Positions 33,587 to 43,908 of a stretch of 64,000 bases of DNA are shown one piece after another (the first letter of the stretch is position 1; every line of letters starts with the position of its first letter). This stretch comes from Magnetospirillum aberrantis SpK (GTDB lineage: Bacteria > Pseudomonadota > Alphaproteobacteria > Rhodospirillales > Magnetospirillaceae): assembly GCF_011022235.1 (NCBI RefSeq), contig NZ_JAAIYP010000038.1, positions 360,057 to 424,056 of the forward strand, given 5' to 3'. Under the pieces are notes generated by a model, which saw only the letters and a program-made list of their open reading frames with translations, was not told the DNA's origin and ran no database searches. Position numbers and translations under genes: made by a program.

Positions 33587-34237
33587 TCAGCGCCTGAACA
33601 GCGGCGCCAGTTCCTCCAGTTCGTCCTCGATCACCAGCGGCACCGCCTGGGCGTAAGCGTCCAGGCTGACCAAGGCGTTGACCACCGCGTCGCGGCGAAA
33701 GGCGGCGCGGATACGGTCGGCCATGGTGCGGTTGACCAGCGCGGCCGCATGGTAGCCAGCGGCAAGGTCGTCCAACGCCAGCGGCCGACCGTTGATCCAG
33801 TCGTCCAGCAAATGCATGGAAATGGCCCGGACCAGGGTCTCCTGTTCGCTGGAGAACGGCAGGTGAAAGCGGGCCATGGGTCGGAAGAAGTCGAGCCGGG
33901 GACAGCCCGAGGTGGCGCCGATCAGGCCGATCAACGACGCCAAGCCGTGCTGGACCGCCCGTTCGCCCACCACCACCCGTTGGGCCGAGCGCACCATCAC
34001 CTGGGCGCGTTCGAACGAATCCATGCCGTCGAAACCGGCCATGAACGGCGCAAGGCCGGTAGCGAACGGGCAATGCCCGACCTCGGACGGCAACGGACAA
34101 TGGGAACAACGGTGAAAATCCAGGCGGGTCCACTCCGCCTCGGCCCGTTGGGCCAACCTCATGTCGGCGTCGAAGGTGAGCTCAAGCTTCAACTCACGTC
34201 CGCCGCCGAACACGAAGGCGTAGGTGAAGGCGGTCAT
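33587..34237 (-). CDS. DUF6901-like protein of the signalling operon
   Basis: A 216-residue soluble protein. The ATG at 34237 overlaps the upstream stop (ATGA). The N-terminal strand pair FTYAFVFGGGRELKLELTFD precedes a cysteine-rich segment, WTRLDFHRCSHCPLPSEVGH plus CPFATGL, then GATSGCPRLDFFRPMARFHLPF, a signature I associate with DUF6901. No enzyme activity is known. It is last of four coupled genes after a PAS kinase and two response regulators, so it probably acts with them. The conserved cysteines could bind a metal. Confidence 0.78.
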   Translation of the reverse strand: MTAFTYAFVFGGGRELKLELTFDADMRLAQRAEAEWTRLDFHRCSHCPLPSEVGHCPFATGLAPFMAGFDGMDSFERAQVMVRSAQRVVVGERAVQHGLASLIGLIGATSGCPRLDFFRPMARFHLPFSSEQETLVRAISMHLLDDWINGRPLALDDLAAGYHAAALVNRTMADRIRAAFRRDAVVNALVSLDAYAQAVPLVIEDELEELAPLFRR

Positions 34238-35391
34238 CCCACCCGCACCCGCACCGGTTCGACGAAACTGTAGATCTTGCCCAACGAGCGCAGGCGTTCG
34301 ACCTGGGCCGCCGACAGCGTGGTGTTGGCGGCCAGGATCAAATGGCCGTTGGTCAGGCGGATGTCGGACAGCACCAGATGACCGGGCCGCAGCGTCGAAA
34401 CCGGCACCTCGGCCTCGACCGGCGCCGTCGATCCAAGCAGCGACATCAGACACGACCGCACCTTGACCAGAAGCGCCGGATCGTATTGCCCGCGATTGCG
34501 GTCCAACTGGGCGAAGGCGCTGGGATCGGGGATGCCCGACGGGCAGGCCTCGGCCAGGTCCTTGAGAATCTTCAACAGCCGGGCGTCGAAGGGAATGTCG
34601 GCGCCGCGCGGTCCGTCGGACGGAAAACCCGAACCGTCGTAGCCGCGATCCTGGAGCCAAATGGTTTCCGCCACCTTGCCCAGGCGGGGAATGTTGGCGA
34701 TCAGGTTGCGCCCAGCCTCGGGGGCGCGGACGAACAATGACGTCTCGGCCTCGGTCAAGGTCTCGCCCCGACGCTTCTTGGCGACCAGTTCGGGGGGAAT
34801 GGCCACCTGGCCGATGGGCAGCAACATGGCCGCCATGTCCAGTTGCCAGCGCGACGGCAGCTTGAACTCGACGGTCAGCAACCGCACCCATTCGCGCAAC
34901 CGGGTGGCCAGCCCATAGGCCACCGGATCGTTCATGGCGACCACGTCGGCCAGCACCTTGACGCTTCCGGCCAGGGTGCTTTCCAGCAATTCCCTCTCGG
35001 CGGTGATCAGGTGGTGCTGGTCGATGCCGGCCTGGATGCCCACCGCCAGATCCTCGGCCGGGCAGGGCTTGGTGAAGAAACGAAAGATCGAGCCGTGGTT
35101 GATGGCGTCGATGGCCGTCTGTTGGTCGGCGTTGCCGGTCAACATCATGCGCACCGTCTCGGGAGCCTGCGTGCGGATGCGCGACAACACCTCGATACCG
35201 TCCATTCCCGGCATGCGCATGTCGCACACCGCCACGGCGAAAGGCTCGCGTTTTTCGTTCGCCTCGGCCACCGCCTGCAACGCCTGGGCACCGCCTTCGG
35301 CGCAGGTCAGGGCGAATTGCTTGCGCAATTGCCGCTGAAGCGCGGACAGCAAATTGGGGTCGTCGTCGATCAGCAACACACGTTCAGGCAT
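34234..35391 (-). CDS. Response regulator with degenerate HD-GYP domain
   Basis: A 385-residue protein. Receiver domain at 1-125: LLIDDDPNLL, phospho-Asp in VCDMRMPGMDG and KPCPAEDL. From about residue 150 the sequence aligns with HD-GYP c-di-GMP phosphodiesterases (RpfG type), but the catalytic signature is lost: the usual LHDIGK reads LLPIGQ, HPEIG reads APEAG, and the HHE preceding the GYP loop reads LQDRGYDGSGFP. The metal ligands are therefore absent and it is probably a c-di-GMP sensor or pure output scaffold. A beta-rich C-terminal domain of about 70 residues follows (LRPGHLVLSDIRL...). It is coupled to the genes on both sides. Confidence 0.82.
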   Translation of the reverse strand: MPERVLLIDDDPNLLSALQRQLRKQFALTCAEGGAQALQAVAEANEKREPFAVAVCDMRMPGMDGIEVLSRIRTQAPETVRMMLTGNADQQTAIDAINHGSIFRFFTKPCPAEDLAVGIQAGIDQHHLITAERELLESTLAGSVKVLADVVAMNDPVAYGLATRLREWVRLLTVEFKLPSRWQLDMAAMLLPIGQVAIPPELVAKKRRGETLTEAETSLFVRAPEAGRNLIANIPRLGKVAETIWLQDRGYDGSGFPSDGPRGADIPFDARLLKILKDLAEACPSGIPDPSAFAQLDRNRGQYDPALLVKVRSCLMSLLGSTAPVEAEVPVSTLRPGHLVLSDIRLTNGHLILAANTTLSAAQVERLRSLGKIYSFVEPVRVRVG

Positions 35392-36601
35392 GCCTAGCCT
35401 CCGCAGCTTGTTGGGCGGCGATGGCCTTCCACGCGACCAGACGCAAATCCTTGCGCGCCTCGCTCAGATAGGCCATGTCCAGGACCGGCTGGGCGGGAGC
35501 CCCCGCCGGGATCAAGGGAAAGCGCGGCCCCAACACGCGCGCGGCATGCACCGCCGTCAGCACCACATTCTCGCTACCCATGCATGCCGACGGCAAACAG
35601 GCATGGGCCACCGCCTCGACCACCGGGTCGGCGAAGTTCCAAAGCCCCAGCAGATAGGCGCCGATCAACGCATGGTTGGCGCCATAGGCCTTGGTCTCGA
35701 CGGTGAAGGCCGGTGCCTCGGCGGTGCTGCGGACGAACAGGCGGGGATAGCTGTCGGAAAAGGTGTCAAGCAACACCACCGCGCCGACCGCGCACAGCAT
35801 ACCGGCGCAATAGGCGGTCTTGGCCACCGCCGCCGACGCCCCCTCGGCCTCGGCGATGCGTTCCGCCAACGCCGCGACGGACAAGGAATAATCGTTAAGC
35901 GCCTCCATCAAGTCGGCGATGGCGCTGTTGCCTTCAAGGCGGCGGAAGATGCCGATGCGCAACACCAGGGCGCTGACGATGTCCAGCCCCAAGGTGCGAA
36001 CCGCCTGAAGCGGCGTCGCCGCCCGACCCGATACCGAGAAATAGGCGGAGTTGGTGAGCTTCAGCAATTCCGCGGTCATGGCGACGTCATGGGCGATGAT
36101 GGCCGCCACCGACGCCGCCGACGCCGCCGGCGAGCGCAATTCGTCCTCGAGCTGGAAGAACAGGTCGGGCGGAGACGGCAGGTTGCTGAGCCGGGTCAGC
36201 GCCGTACGCAATCCTTCCGACGCCAGCAGCCGGCGCAAGGCCACGGGCCGGGCGATGGCCTCCATCAAGGCGCCGGGATCGCACGGCTTGGCCAGATAAA
36301 GGTGGGCCGGCCCCACCGTGCGCAGCACACTTTCGGAATCGGCGTAGCCCGACAAGATGACGCGGATGGTGCCGGGATGACGGGCACGGACCTGGTTCAG
36401 GAATTCGGCGCCGTCCATCTGCGGCATGCGCATGTCGGACACCACCACGTCGACCTGTTCGCGCTCCATCAAGGCCAAGGCTTCCTCGCCCCCCAGGCAG
36501 AACCGGCTGTCGAAATCGGCGCATCCCCGCATCAGTCGTTTCAGCCCCGACAGGATGTTGGCGTCGTCATCGACGAAAAGAACCCGAATACGCTCACTCA
36601 T
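35384..36601 (-). CDS. Response regulator with HDOD output domain
   Basis: A 405-residue protein. Receiver domain (1-120): VLFVDDDANILSGLKRLMRG, phospho-Asp in VVVSDMRMPQMDG, VILSGYADSE and KPCDPG. The HDOD domain (about 145-350) has LPSPPDLFFQLEDELRSPAA and MTAELLKLTNSAYFSVSGRA. HDOD domains are non-enzymatic relatives of HD phosphohydrolases found in stress and c-di-GMP signalling. It starts with an ATGA overlap on the kinase stop and ends 8 bases inside the next gene. It is the probable phosphorylation target of the PAS kinase. Confidence 0.88.
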   Translation of the reverse strand: MSERIRVLFVDDDANILSGLKRLMRGCADFDSRFCLGGEEALALMEREQVDVVVSDMRMPQMDGAEFLNQVRARHPGTIRVILSGYADSESVLRTVGPAHLYLAKPCDPGALMEAIARPVALRRLLASEGLRTALTRLSNLPSPPDLFFQLEDELRSPAASAASVAAIIAHDVAMTAELLKLTNSAYFSVSGRAATPLQAVRTLGLDIVSALVLRIGIFRRLEGNSAIADLMEALNDYSLSVAALAERIAEAEGASAAVAKTAYCAGMLCAVGAVVLLDTFSDSYPRLFVRSTAEAPAFTVETKAYGANHALIGAYLLGLWNFADPVVEAVAHACLPSACMGSENVVLTAVHAARVLGPRFPLIPAGAPAQPVLDMAYLSEARKDLRLVAWKAIAAQQAAEARHA

Positions 36602-39600
36602 GATGGGTCCCCATACCCGTCCTGCACGTCGTCTTCGACCGCCAGAGGCAGCCAGACACTGAAGGTTGCACCAACCCCCGGCCGGCTGTCCACGTCGATC
36701 CTGCCGTGATGCTTGACCACCACCACGTCCCGGCTGATGGCCAGCCCCTGGCCCGTACCCTTTCCCACCTCCTTGGTAGTGAAGAACGGGTCGAAAATCT
36801 TGTCGCGAACATCAAGGGCGATGCCGGTGCCGTTGTCGGCCACCCGCACCACCACCCACTCGCCCTCGACGCGGGTGCTGACCAGGATGCGGCCGTCGCC
36901 GCCGCGTCCCGCGGCCTCGATGGCGTGGGCGGCGTTGACGATCAGGTTCAGGAACACCTGATTGAGCTCGCCGGCGTAGCACGGCACCGTCGGCAGGTCG
37001 GCCGCGAAGTCGGTGTCGATGCGCGCCACATGCTTCCAGGTGTTGCGGCTGACCGTGATGGTGCTGTCCAGCGCCCGGTTGAGGTCGGCCATGGTCTTGT
37101 GGGAAGCCCCCGGATGCGAGAACTCTTTCATGGACAGGACGATCCTCGCCACCTGCGCCACGCCGTCCAGCGACTGGCTGGCGGCACGCGGTATCTCGTC
37201 CAGGAGATAGGCGATGTCGTGGCTGTCCATGGCCTGGTCGAAGGCGGCGACGCCGGCCATGCGCCCTTCCGACACGGCGGCGGCGATGTCGGCCATGGAT
37301 TCGGCGATGAAACGCAAGTTGTCGCCGATATATTGGATCGGCGTGTTGATCTCGTGGGCGATGCCGGCCGCCAATTGGCCGACACTGGCCATGCGCGAGG
37401 CCTGAAGCGCGTCGCGCTGCGCCGATTTGAGCGGCGAGATGTCGCGAAACGAGATCACCGCCGCCCGGATACCGCCACCGTCCCCACTCACCGCCGAACA
37501 GGCGTAGGCCACTTCGAGCCGCTTGCCCCCGGCGGTCAGGAACACCGCGTCGTTGTCACAGAAATTTCCGGCGCCGGCCAGAACCGACGCCCAGGGCGCC
37601 GCCACGCAATCGTCCCCCACGCCATGACGTATCGAGAACACCGATTCGACGGGGAACCCCTCGGGTTCGTCGTCAAGGTCGAGCAGGGTTCGGGCCGACG
37701 GATTGGCGAAGGTCAGAAGGCCGCTCCGGTTGATCACCAGAACCCCCTCGAACAGGCTGTCGCTGATCCCCTTCAGGCGTTCCCGCGATTCCCTGAGCGC
37801 GCTTTCGGTGCGGGCCCGGTTGGCCACCTCCCGCGTCAGTTCGCCGGTCCGCTCGGCCACCAGACGTTCCAGTTCGCGGTGGCTGTCGGCCAGGGTCTGC
37901 TCATAACGCAGCCGCAAGGTGGCGTCACGAAACACCACCACCGCACCGGCCAGACGTCCATCCTCGTTGATGGGCGAGATTTCGTAATCCACCGGCATCT
38001 CGGAACCGTCGGCCCGCACGAAGCGATCTTCGGCAACGCCGGCCGAGGCCCCCAACGCACGGATTCGGCCAAGAGCCGTTTCCTCGGCCCGCCACAGCTC
38101 TTCGTCACGCGGCTGCGCCAGGGCATGGAAGTCGCAACCCACCATGGCCTCGGAAACACGCCCCAGCAAATCGCCGGCCCGGCGGTTGGCGAAGGTCACC
38201 CGGCCATCGGTATCCAAACCGACGATGCCTTCGCCGGCAGTATCAAGGATGACACGGTACAGCCGGCGCAGGCTTTCCAATTCCTGTTCGCGCAGCTTGA
38301 GTTCGGTGATGTCGGTGCGAAGCCCCACCACCCCACCGTCGGCCATGCGGAACTCCCGGTGCAGGATCCATCGCCCGGAGCTCAGCCGCACCACGAAAGG
38401 TTGGCCCGAAGCGGCACGATGGTATTCCATCCGCCGTTCCACCCAATGCTCGAAATCCTCGCTCTCGGTGTCGAACACCGCCGGATTGCTGCGCAGCAAA
38501 GTCTCGAACCGCACGCCGGGCCGCATTTCCCGGGTAAGGCCGGCGAAAACCTTGGCGTATTCCGGGTTGAACAACACCAGACGATCATTGGCGTCGTAGA
38601 TCGCCAGACCATCGACGATACGCTCGATGGCGTCGGCCAGCAATTGCTGGGCCTTATGGGCGCGGCGTTCGGCCACCACCTCGCGGGTAACATCGACACC
38701 GACGCCGCGATAGCCGACAAAGTCGCCGACCGGGTTGAACACGGGAATGCCGCTGATGCGGATGACCCGGCTGTCATGGCCTTCGGGTGGGCCGACATGG
38801 AAGACCCGGTCGCGGAACGGCCGACGCTCGGCCAGTTCGTCCAGATGTTCGGCCGCGGCCGCCGGATCGTCGGCCAGACCCAGGTCGAAAAAGGTGTTGC
38901 CGACGATGGCCGCCGCCTTCACCCCCAGCACCGAGGCGATCCGTTCGGAAACGAAGGTCAGCCGATGCTCGGCGTCGGTTTCCCAGAACCAGTCCGAGGC
39001 CGACCCCACCAGATCGCGGAACCGTCCCTCGCTTTCGCGCAACTGTCGTTCGGTTTCCACCTGCACCGACATGTCGCGGATAACCCCGACCAGTTGCCGC
39101 CGGTCGCCATGGTCGATGCCGGCCAGGGCGATCTCGATGGGAAAGATGTCGCTATCATGGCGCACACCCTCGCTTTCGCGAATGTGCTCAAGGGGACCGC
39201 TATCACCGCTGCGGGCGAATTCGGCCAAAACCGCCCGAAACCGTTCGGCCCGCGCCTCGGTGGTCAGCATGGCCATATCGCGCCCCACCACATCGGCGGC
39301 GGCATAGCCGAACATGCCCTCGGCCGCGCGGTTGAAGGTCAGGATGGAGCCGTCAAGGCCAACGGTCACCACCGCCTCGCCCACGTTGTCCATGACCGCG
39401 TCGAATCTGGCTTTGGCTTCGCTCAGGACATCCTGACGCAGGCGGGCCAGTTCGCGCCGCACCTCCTCGTCCTGAGGGCGCGCCGCATGTTCGCCATCGG
39501 CTATGGCATAACTGGCGTCCACGGCCGCCAGAAGGCAGTCCAGATCGACCGTTCCGTCGGAACGTGTAGCATCCCGCAATTGAAGGGCAAGCCGCTCGTG

Positions 39601-39603
39601 CAT
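36598..39603 (-). CDS. Multi-PAS sensor histidine kinase
   Basis: A 1001-residue cytoplasmic kinase without a visible membrane helix. PAS domains begin near residues 65 ([18 protein letters not shown]), 195 ([18 protein letters not shown]), 320 ([20 protein letters not shown]), 450 ([17 protein letters not shown]) and 620 ([20 protein letters not shown]), with a coiled coil before the last. The kinase core has the H-box [20 protein letters not shown] and the ATPase boxes ([49 protein letters not shown]). It heads the four-gene signalling operon. The signal is unknown and could be redox or small ligands bound by the PAS domains. The 523-bp gap upstream separates it from the secretion operon. 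Confidence 0.92.
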   Translation of the reverse strand: MHERLALQLRDATRSDGTVDLDCLLAAVDASYAIADGEHAARPQDEEVRRELARLRQDVLSEAKARFDAVMDNVGEAVVTVGLDGSILTFNRAAEGMFGYAAADVVGRDMAMLTTEARAERFRAVLAEFARSGDSGPLEHIRESEGVRHDSDIFPIEIALAGIDHGDRRQLVGVIRDMSVQVETERQLRESEGRFRDLVGSASDWFWETDAEHRLTFVSERIASVLGVKAAAIVGNTFFDLGLADDPAAAAEHLDELAERRPFRDRVFHVGPPEGHDSRVIRISGIPVFNPVGDFVGYRGVGVDVTREVVAERRAHKAQQLLADAIERIVDGLAIYDANDRLVLFNPEYAKVFAGLTREMRPGVRFETLLRSNPAVFDTESEDFEHWVERRMEYHRAASGQPFVVRLSSGRWILHREFRMADGGVVGLRTDITELKLREQELESLRRLYRVILDTAGEGIVGLDTDGRVTFANRRAGDLLGRVSEAMVGCDFHALAQPRDEELWRAEETALGRIRALGASAGVAEDRFVRADGSEMPVDYEISPINEDGRLAGAVVVFRDATLRLRYEQTLADSHRELERLVAERTGELTREVANRARTESALRESRERLKGISDSLFEGVLVINRSGLLTFANPSARTLLDLDDEPEGFPVESVFSIRHGVGDDCVAAPWASVLAGAGNFCDNDAVFLTAGGKRLEVAYACSAVSGDGGGIRAAVISFRDISPLKSAQRDALQASRMASVGQLAAGIAHEINTPIQYIGDNLRFIAESMADIAAAVSEGRMAGVAAFDQAMDSHDIAYLLDEIPRAASQSLDGVAQVARIVLSMKEFSHPGASHKTMADLNRALDSTITVSRNTWKHVARIDTDFAADLPTVPCYAGELNQVFLNLIVNAAHAIEAAGRGGDGRILVSTRVEGEWVVVRVADNGTGIALDVRDKIFDPFFTTKEVGKGTGQGLAISRDVVVVKHHGRIDVDSRPGVGATFSVWLPLAVEDDVQDGYGDPS

Positions 39604-40126
39604 CGCTCCCTCTACATTTCGCCCGCATGCCCCATAAGAATTGAATATAACACACGGATACCCGCCGACAATTCAAAACATCCGCACAGGAAATATGCCA
39701 ACCACGTCTTCAAGCAGAAATAGTTAATGGCGATTGAACCGCACAAATATTTGTTAACGCAATGATGAACTTGTTAACAATCGCGGAACAACTTGAATGC
39801 AGTCCGCCCTAATACCAAAGACTTAAATCCAAGATCGGGACAAAGCCCACCTGCGGTTGACGTTCACACCACCCTTCCAAACTATTTTCCACGAAATCGT
39901 GAATAAACTTGGCGTTATCCATATCTTTTTAATAATTAAAAAAACATTCACAGAAGCGATCTGTTCTCTAAGCCCTTAACCGGATGTATATGGTGCCTAT
40001 CGACCGACACCGGGCGCGCCATGACGCATGCCTTTTTCACCCCGGAATCGGTCGCGACGGGTCCGGGGACTGCATCCGAGGGGGCGGCACAGCCGCGACG
40101 GGCGCAGGGTGGCCGACGGGGGGACG
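39604..40126. promoter_or_regulatory. AT-rich divergent intergenic region with TTGTTAAC direct repeat
   Basis: The 523-bp gap between the sensor kinase and the RTX secretion operon contains no supported gene. TTGTTAAC occurs at 39751-39758 and 39771-39778, exactly 20 bp apart (two helical turns), a good operator candidate for one or both divergent units. The stretch 39890-39960 is AT-rich. No terminator or RNA gene was recognised. Confidence 0.55.
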
Positions 40127-40846
40127 ATGGGGCATGGCAAGGAATTAAATTACTGGCCGGGGTTTGTCGACGCGCTGAGCAATGTGGTGCTCACGCTGGT
40201 TTTCGTGCTGGTGGTTTTCGTCTTCGCATTGGTGATGGCCTCGAACAAGGTGGGGCAAAAGGTGCTCGAACTGGCCGAACTGGCCAAGGAGCGCGAGAGC
40301 CAGCGTGTGGTCGTCGAAAGCGAGATGATGGACCTGCGCCAGGAATTGCGCGAAGCCCTGGCCGCGCTGCAAGAAGCGCGCGACGAAAACGAGCGCCTGA
40401 AGCGCGAAATCGAACAGTTGAAGCGCAATCAGGTGCCCGGTGCCGAAGAACGCAACGCGCTCAAGGAAAAGGTCCGCATCGAGATCGATGCCAAGCCCAT
40501 CGCCAACGACAACAAGGAAGACCCCGACCTGGAACGCGGCACCGGCGTGGTGGTGATCACCTTCCCGCGCGGGGTGTTCGAACTGACCGACAAGGCCAAG
40601 GCCGAATTGCAAAAGGCGCTTGGCGGCCAAAAGGCCCAATTGACCGGCCTCAACGCCCAATTGCGGTCGATCATGGGGGCCGAAACCTATTCCGAGGCCC
40701 GAAGGCTGGCCTATTACCGCGGTCTGACCGTGCGCAACGCCCTGATCGACCAGGGACTGGGGACCGGCAAGACCATCACCATCAACATCGAACAGGACAA
40801 GGACGTCGGCGATGGCCGGGTCGAGATCCGCTTCCGTCGCCGCTGA
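40127..40846 (+). CDS. MotB/SiiA-like protein with OmpA-type domain, of the RTX secretion operon
   Basis: A 239-residue inner-membrane protein. The start at 40127 follows CGGGGGGACG. The N-terminus YWPGFVDALSNVVLTLVFVL holds one helix (about 17-37) with Asp15 at its start, the position of the proton-carrying Asp in MotB, TolR/ExbD and Salmonella SiiA. A coiled coil (about 45-105) follows, then a periplasmic OmpA-like domain (about 140-239: VVVITFPRGVFELTDKAKAE and YSEARRLAYYRGLTVRNALI). It should pair with the MotA/ExbB-like product of 42147 to form an ion-driven unit. The gene overlaps the HlyD start by 35 bases. The SiiA analogy is inferred from motif and operon content. Confidence 0.75.
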   Translation: MGHGKELNYWPGFVDALSNVVLTLVFVLVVFVFALVMASNKVGQKVLELAELAKERESQRVVVESEMMDLRQELREALAALQEARDENERLKREIEQLKRNQVPGAEERNALKEKVRIEIDAKPIANDNKEDPDLERGTGVVVITFPRGVFELTDKAKAELQKALGGQKAQLTGLNAQLRSIMGAETYSEARRLAYYRGLTVRNALIDQGLGTGKTITINIEQDKDVGDGRVEIRFRRR

Positions 40847-42147
40847 GCCGCCGGCCCGCGCGCTCACGCTCGCCACGCTGAACGCGGCGGCGCGGCGGTG
40901 GCGGCGACGGCTGGAGACGCTGCGGACCTTTTTGGTGGCGGTGCTGTCGCTGATGGCTCTGTTGACCTTGTGGGCGGTCGTGGCCGAAGTGGACCAGGTG
41001 GTGGCGCATCGTCCCCGCCGGCCGCACCCAGCAGATCCAGCATCTGGAAGGCGGCATCGTCGCCAGCATCGACACCAGCGAAGGCGCCTCGGTGAAGAAG
41101 GGTGAGCTGTTGCTGACCATCGACGCCACCAGCGCCGGCGCCACCTTGTCCGAGACCGAAATCAAGCTGGCCGCGCAACGGCTGCGCGCCGCCCGTCTGG
41201 CGGCGGAAGCGAGCGGAGCGGCAAGCGTCACCTTTCCCGCCGAACTGGCCAAAGACCGGGTGGTCGAGGACGAGCGCCGCCTGTTCGCCACCCGCGCCCA
41301 CAAGCTGGAACAGGAATTGCGGGTATTCGACCAGCAAAACCGCCAGCGCGCCGCCGAACTGGCGGAGTTGGAAAGCCGCCGTCAACGTCTGGCCAGCGAG
41401 TTGGGCACCGCGCGCCAGCGCGTCGCCATGCTGTCGGCCATGGCCAGCCGCAACGCCGCCTCGCGCCTGGAGGTGCTGGACGCGCAAAGTCGCGAGCAGC
41501 GCATCGCCACCGAATTGGGCGAAGCCGAAGGCACCATCCCCAAGATCAACGCCGCCATCGCCGAATCGCGGGCCCGCGCCGACGAGGCCCGCGCCCGTTT
41601 CCGCGCCGCCGCCCAGGAAGATCTGGTGGCGACGCGGGCCGAGATCGAACGGTTGCTGCAAATCCTGACCGCCCAGGCCGACCGCGTCACCCGCACCGAG
41701 GTCCGCGCCCCCACCGACGGCGTGATCAACCGCGTCACCGCCAACACGGTGGGCGGCGTCATCAAGCCGGGCGACGTCATCGTCGAACTGACCCCCACCG
41801 CCGGTGAAATCCTGGTGGAGACCCGCGCCCAGCCCCGCGACCGTGGCGAATTGCGCCCCGGCCTCAAGGCCAAGGTGCGGGTGTCGGCCTATGACAGCGC
41901 CGCGCTGGGCACGCTCTCCGGCCATGTGGTCGAGGTCAGCGCCGACACCGTCGCCGACGCACGCGGCGAAGCCTTCTACCGGGTGGCGGTCCGCATCGAC
42001 GACCTGCCGCAATCCTATGCCGGCAAGCTGCTGGCGCCGGGCATGACCGTCACCGGCGACATCGTCACCGGACGGCGCACCGTCGCCCGCCACCTTCTGT
42101 CACCGCTTACCAAATTCGCCGACAACACCTTCCGGGATGCCCGTTGA
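40812..42147 (+). pseudogene. HlyD-family type I secretion adaptor, interrupted by a frameshift
   Basis: The N-terminal frame from 40812 encodes a cytosolic segment and the membrane helix (LVAVLSLMALLTLWAVVAEV, then DQVVA). At about 41004-41010 the reading continues in another frame as RIVPAGRTQQIQHLEGGIVA, followed by the rest of a normal HlyD adaptor to 42147 (helical hairpin, VRAPTDGVINRVTAN, C-terminal beta domain). An 8-base deletion between GGCGC repeats would explain the break. Either the gene is broken, a sequencing error is present, or the 41092 GTG restarts a helix-less product. Its stop overlaps the start of the MotA-like gene, so it belongs to the same operon. Confidence 0.8.
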
Positions 42148-43877
42148 TGGATAAGTTGCTGAGCCTTTTCACCCGCTACCGTCTGCAAATGCTGATCCTG
42201 ACCCAGGCGTTGCTGCCGGCGTTGGTGGTCGTGGTTGCCGGCATGGCCTTCCACGAATTCGTGTGGATGGCCATCCTTGGCAACACCGTCCTCAACATCG
42301 GTATCCTGAGCGTCGGCGCCGCCGGCACCGTGCTGATCGTCCTGCGTCTGGTCGAAGCCCAACGCGAGCACCTGACGCTGCTGCGCTTCGGCCACGAAGC
42401 CCAGACCGGCAGCGACATGAAGGAGCTGCTGAACAGCCCGTGGCTGTCGGGACGCACGGTCCGGCGCTATCTGGAACACATCGCCCAGACCAACGGCAAG
42501 CTGTCCTCGACCCTGGACCAGGACGCCATCGAGAACGAGCTGCATTCCATCTCGGCCGAGTTCGAAAGCAAGATGGAGCTGCCCAATTATCTGGTCGGCT
42601 TCATGGTCGCCATGGGCCTGTTGGGCACCTTCATCGGCCTGTTGGAAACGCTGACCGGCATCTCGGGCATGCTGGACGGCATGAGCGGAGCCGGCGGCGG
42701 AGCCGTCGAGGAGGAGTTCATCAAGCTGGTGGGCGAGTTGCGCAAGCCGCTGGCCGGCATGGGCATCGCCTTCTCCGCCTCGCTGTTCGGCCTGGTCGGC
42801 AGCCTGATGCTGGGCATGTCGCTGTTGGCGGTGCGCCGCTATGTGCGCAAGCTTCTGGCCGACGCCCGCACCGTGCTGCACGAGTTGACCGAGCGCATTC
42901 GCGGCCCCGTCGGCCCGGTGGTGGCCGGCGCCGCCATGCCGCGCGGCCAGGGCGGCGTGTCCGAGGCCTTCCTGTCCGACTTCATGGCCGAGTTGATGGG
43001 CAACATCAACGATCTCCAGGACCTGTTCCACCGGTCCCAGGACGCATCGCTGCAATTGTCCAACCGCGTCGACGGCCTGGCCCAACGTCTGGAACTGGTG
43101 GCCCAGGCCATCGACAGCAACGTCGCCGCGGTCAAGAAGACCAACGACCTTTTGGGCTTCGGCCCGCGCATGAAGGAAACCAACGAACAGATGCTGGCGG
43201 AACTGCGCGGCATCCAGACCGCCAGCACCGACCAGCAACGGATCAGCGCCCGTCTGGTGGACGTGCTCAACGCCATCGACCAGAAGCTGGGGGCGGGCAA
43301 CGACACCCAGCGCCTGTACCAGGACGCCCAGGGCAATCTGGGCCGCGACACCCTCAACAAGCTGGACGAGGCCGTCGGCCTGCTGCATTCGGTCAACGAC
43401 CGTGGTTCGGACGCGGAATCCAAGCTGGACCGCAAGCTCCAGGGCCTGGGCACCTCGACCACCAACATGGCCAGCGGCCTCCAGGGACTGGCCGCCAAGC
43501 TGGGCGAGGTGGCGATGATCAGCCAGAACCAGCTCCAGGCGCTGTCCGGCGCCCAGCAACTGGCCCGCGACGCCAATTCCGAGATGCTGAACGCGCTCAA
43601 GGATTTGGGCGAACGCATCAAGAAGGTCGAGGACGCCGACATCGGCGCCAACCGTCACCTGTTCGAGATCAAGGAAAACATCGGCACCATGAATTCCTCG
43701 CTCGAGGCGCTGGAAACCATCGCCCAGGGCATCAACCGCCAGAGCACCCTGCTCGAGGGGACGCTCGAGGAAATGCGCACCAATCAGCGCAACATGACGC
43801 GCGACCTGCAAAAGCAACTGCGCGAGGTGGCCCGCGACGCCGCCCGCGAGGTGGTGGCCTCGGCCCAAGGCGGCTGA
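42147..43877 (+). CDS. MotA/TolQ/ExbB-family proton-channel protein with long helical tail (SiiB-like)
   Basis: A 576-residue protein. Four helices are seen at about 16-36, 40-68, 147-168 (NYLVGFMVAMGLLGTFIGLL) and 204-229 (GMGIAFSASLFGLVGSLMLG). The last two are the conserved MotA_ExbB pair. Residues about 230-576 are predicted coiled-coil with no catalytic motif. This layout is seen in ZorA and in motor proteins of large-adhesin secretion loci such as SiiB. It sits between the adaptor and the RTX gene, so it probably energises or gates secretion together with the MotB-like product. The ATG overlaps the adaptor stop (TGATG). Confidence 0.78.
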   Translation: MDKLLSLFTRYRLQMLILTQALLPALVVVVAGMAFHEFVWMAILGNTVLNIGILSVGAAGTVLIVLRLVEAQREHLTLLRFGHEAQTGSDMKELLNSPWLSGRTVRRYLEHIAQTNGKLSSTLDQDAIENELHSISAEFESKMELPNYLVGFMVAMGLLGTFIGLLETLTGISGMLDGMSGAGGGAVEEEFIKLVGELRKPLAGMGIAFSASLFGLVGSLMLGMSLLAVRRYVRKLLADARTVLHELTERIRGPVGPVVAGAAMPRGQGGVSEAFLSDFMAELMGNINDLQDLFHRSQDASLQLSNRVDGLAQRLELVAQAIDSNVAAVKKTNDLLGFGPRMKETNEQMLAELRGIQTASTDQQRISARLVDVLNAIDQKLGAGNDTQRLYQDAQGNLGRDTLNKLDEAVGLLHSVNDRGSDAESKLDRKLQGLGTSTTNMASGLQGLAAKLGEVAMISQNQLQALSGAQQLARDANSEMLNALKDLGERIKKVEDADIGANRHLFEIKENIGTMNSSLEALETIAQGINRQSTLLEGTLEEMRTNQRNMTRDLQKQLREVARDAAREVVASAQGG

Positions 43878-43908
43878 GCCGGGAAATCCTTGTTGGGGGA
43901 AGGTTTGA

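Noticed and set aside
36706..39723. 1005-residue open frame antisense to the PAS kinase
   Set aside because: The composition is that of a reverse-complement frame (His, Gln and Arg runs). The minus strand encodes clear PAS and kinase motifs.
40127..43877. MotB-like plus MotA-like genes with a long helical tail as a Zorya defence system
   Set aside because: ZorA/ZorB share this architecture, but no ZorC, ZorD or ZorE-like helicase or nuclease is nearby, and the genes are interleaved with HlyD, RTX, ABC and TolC genes.
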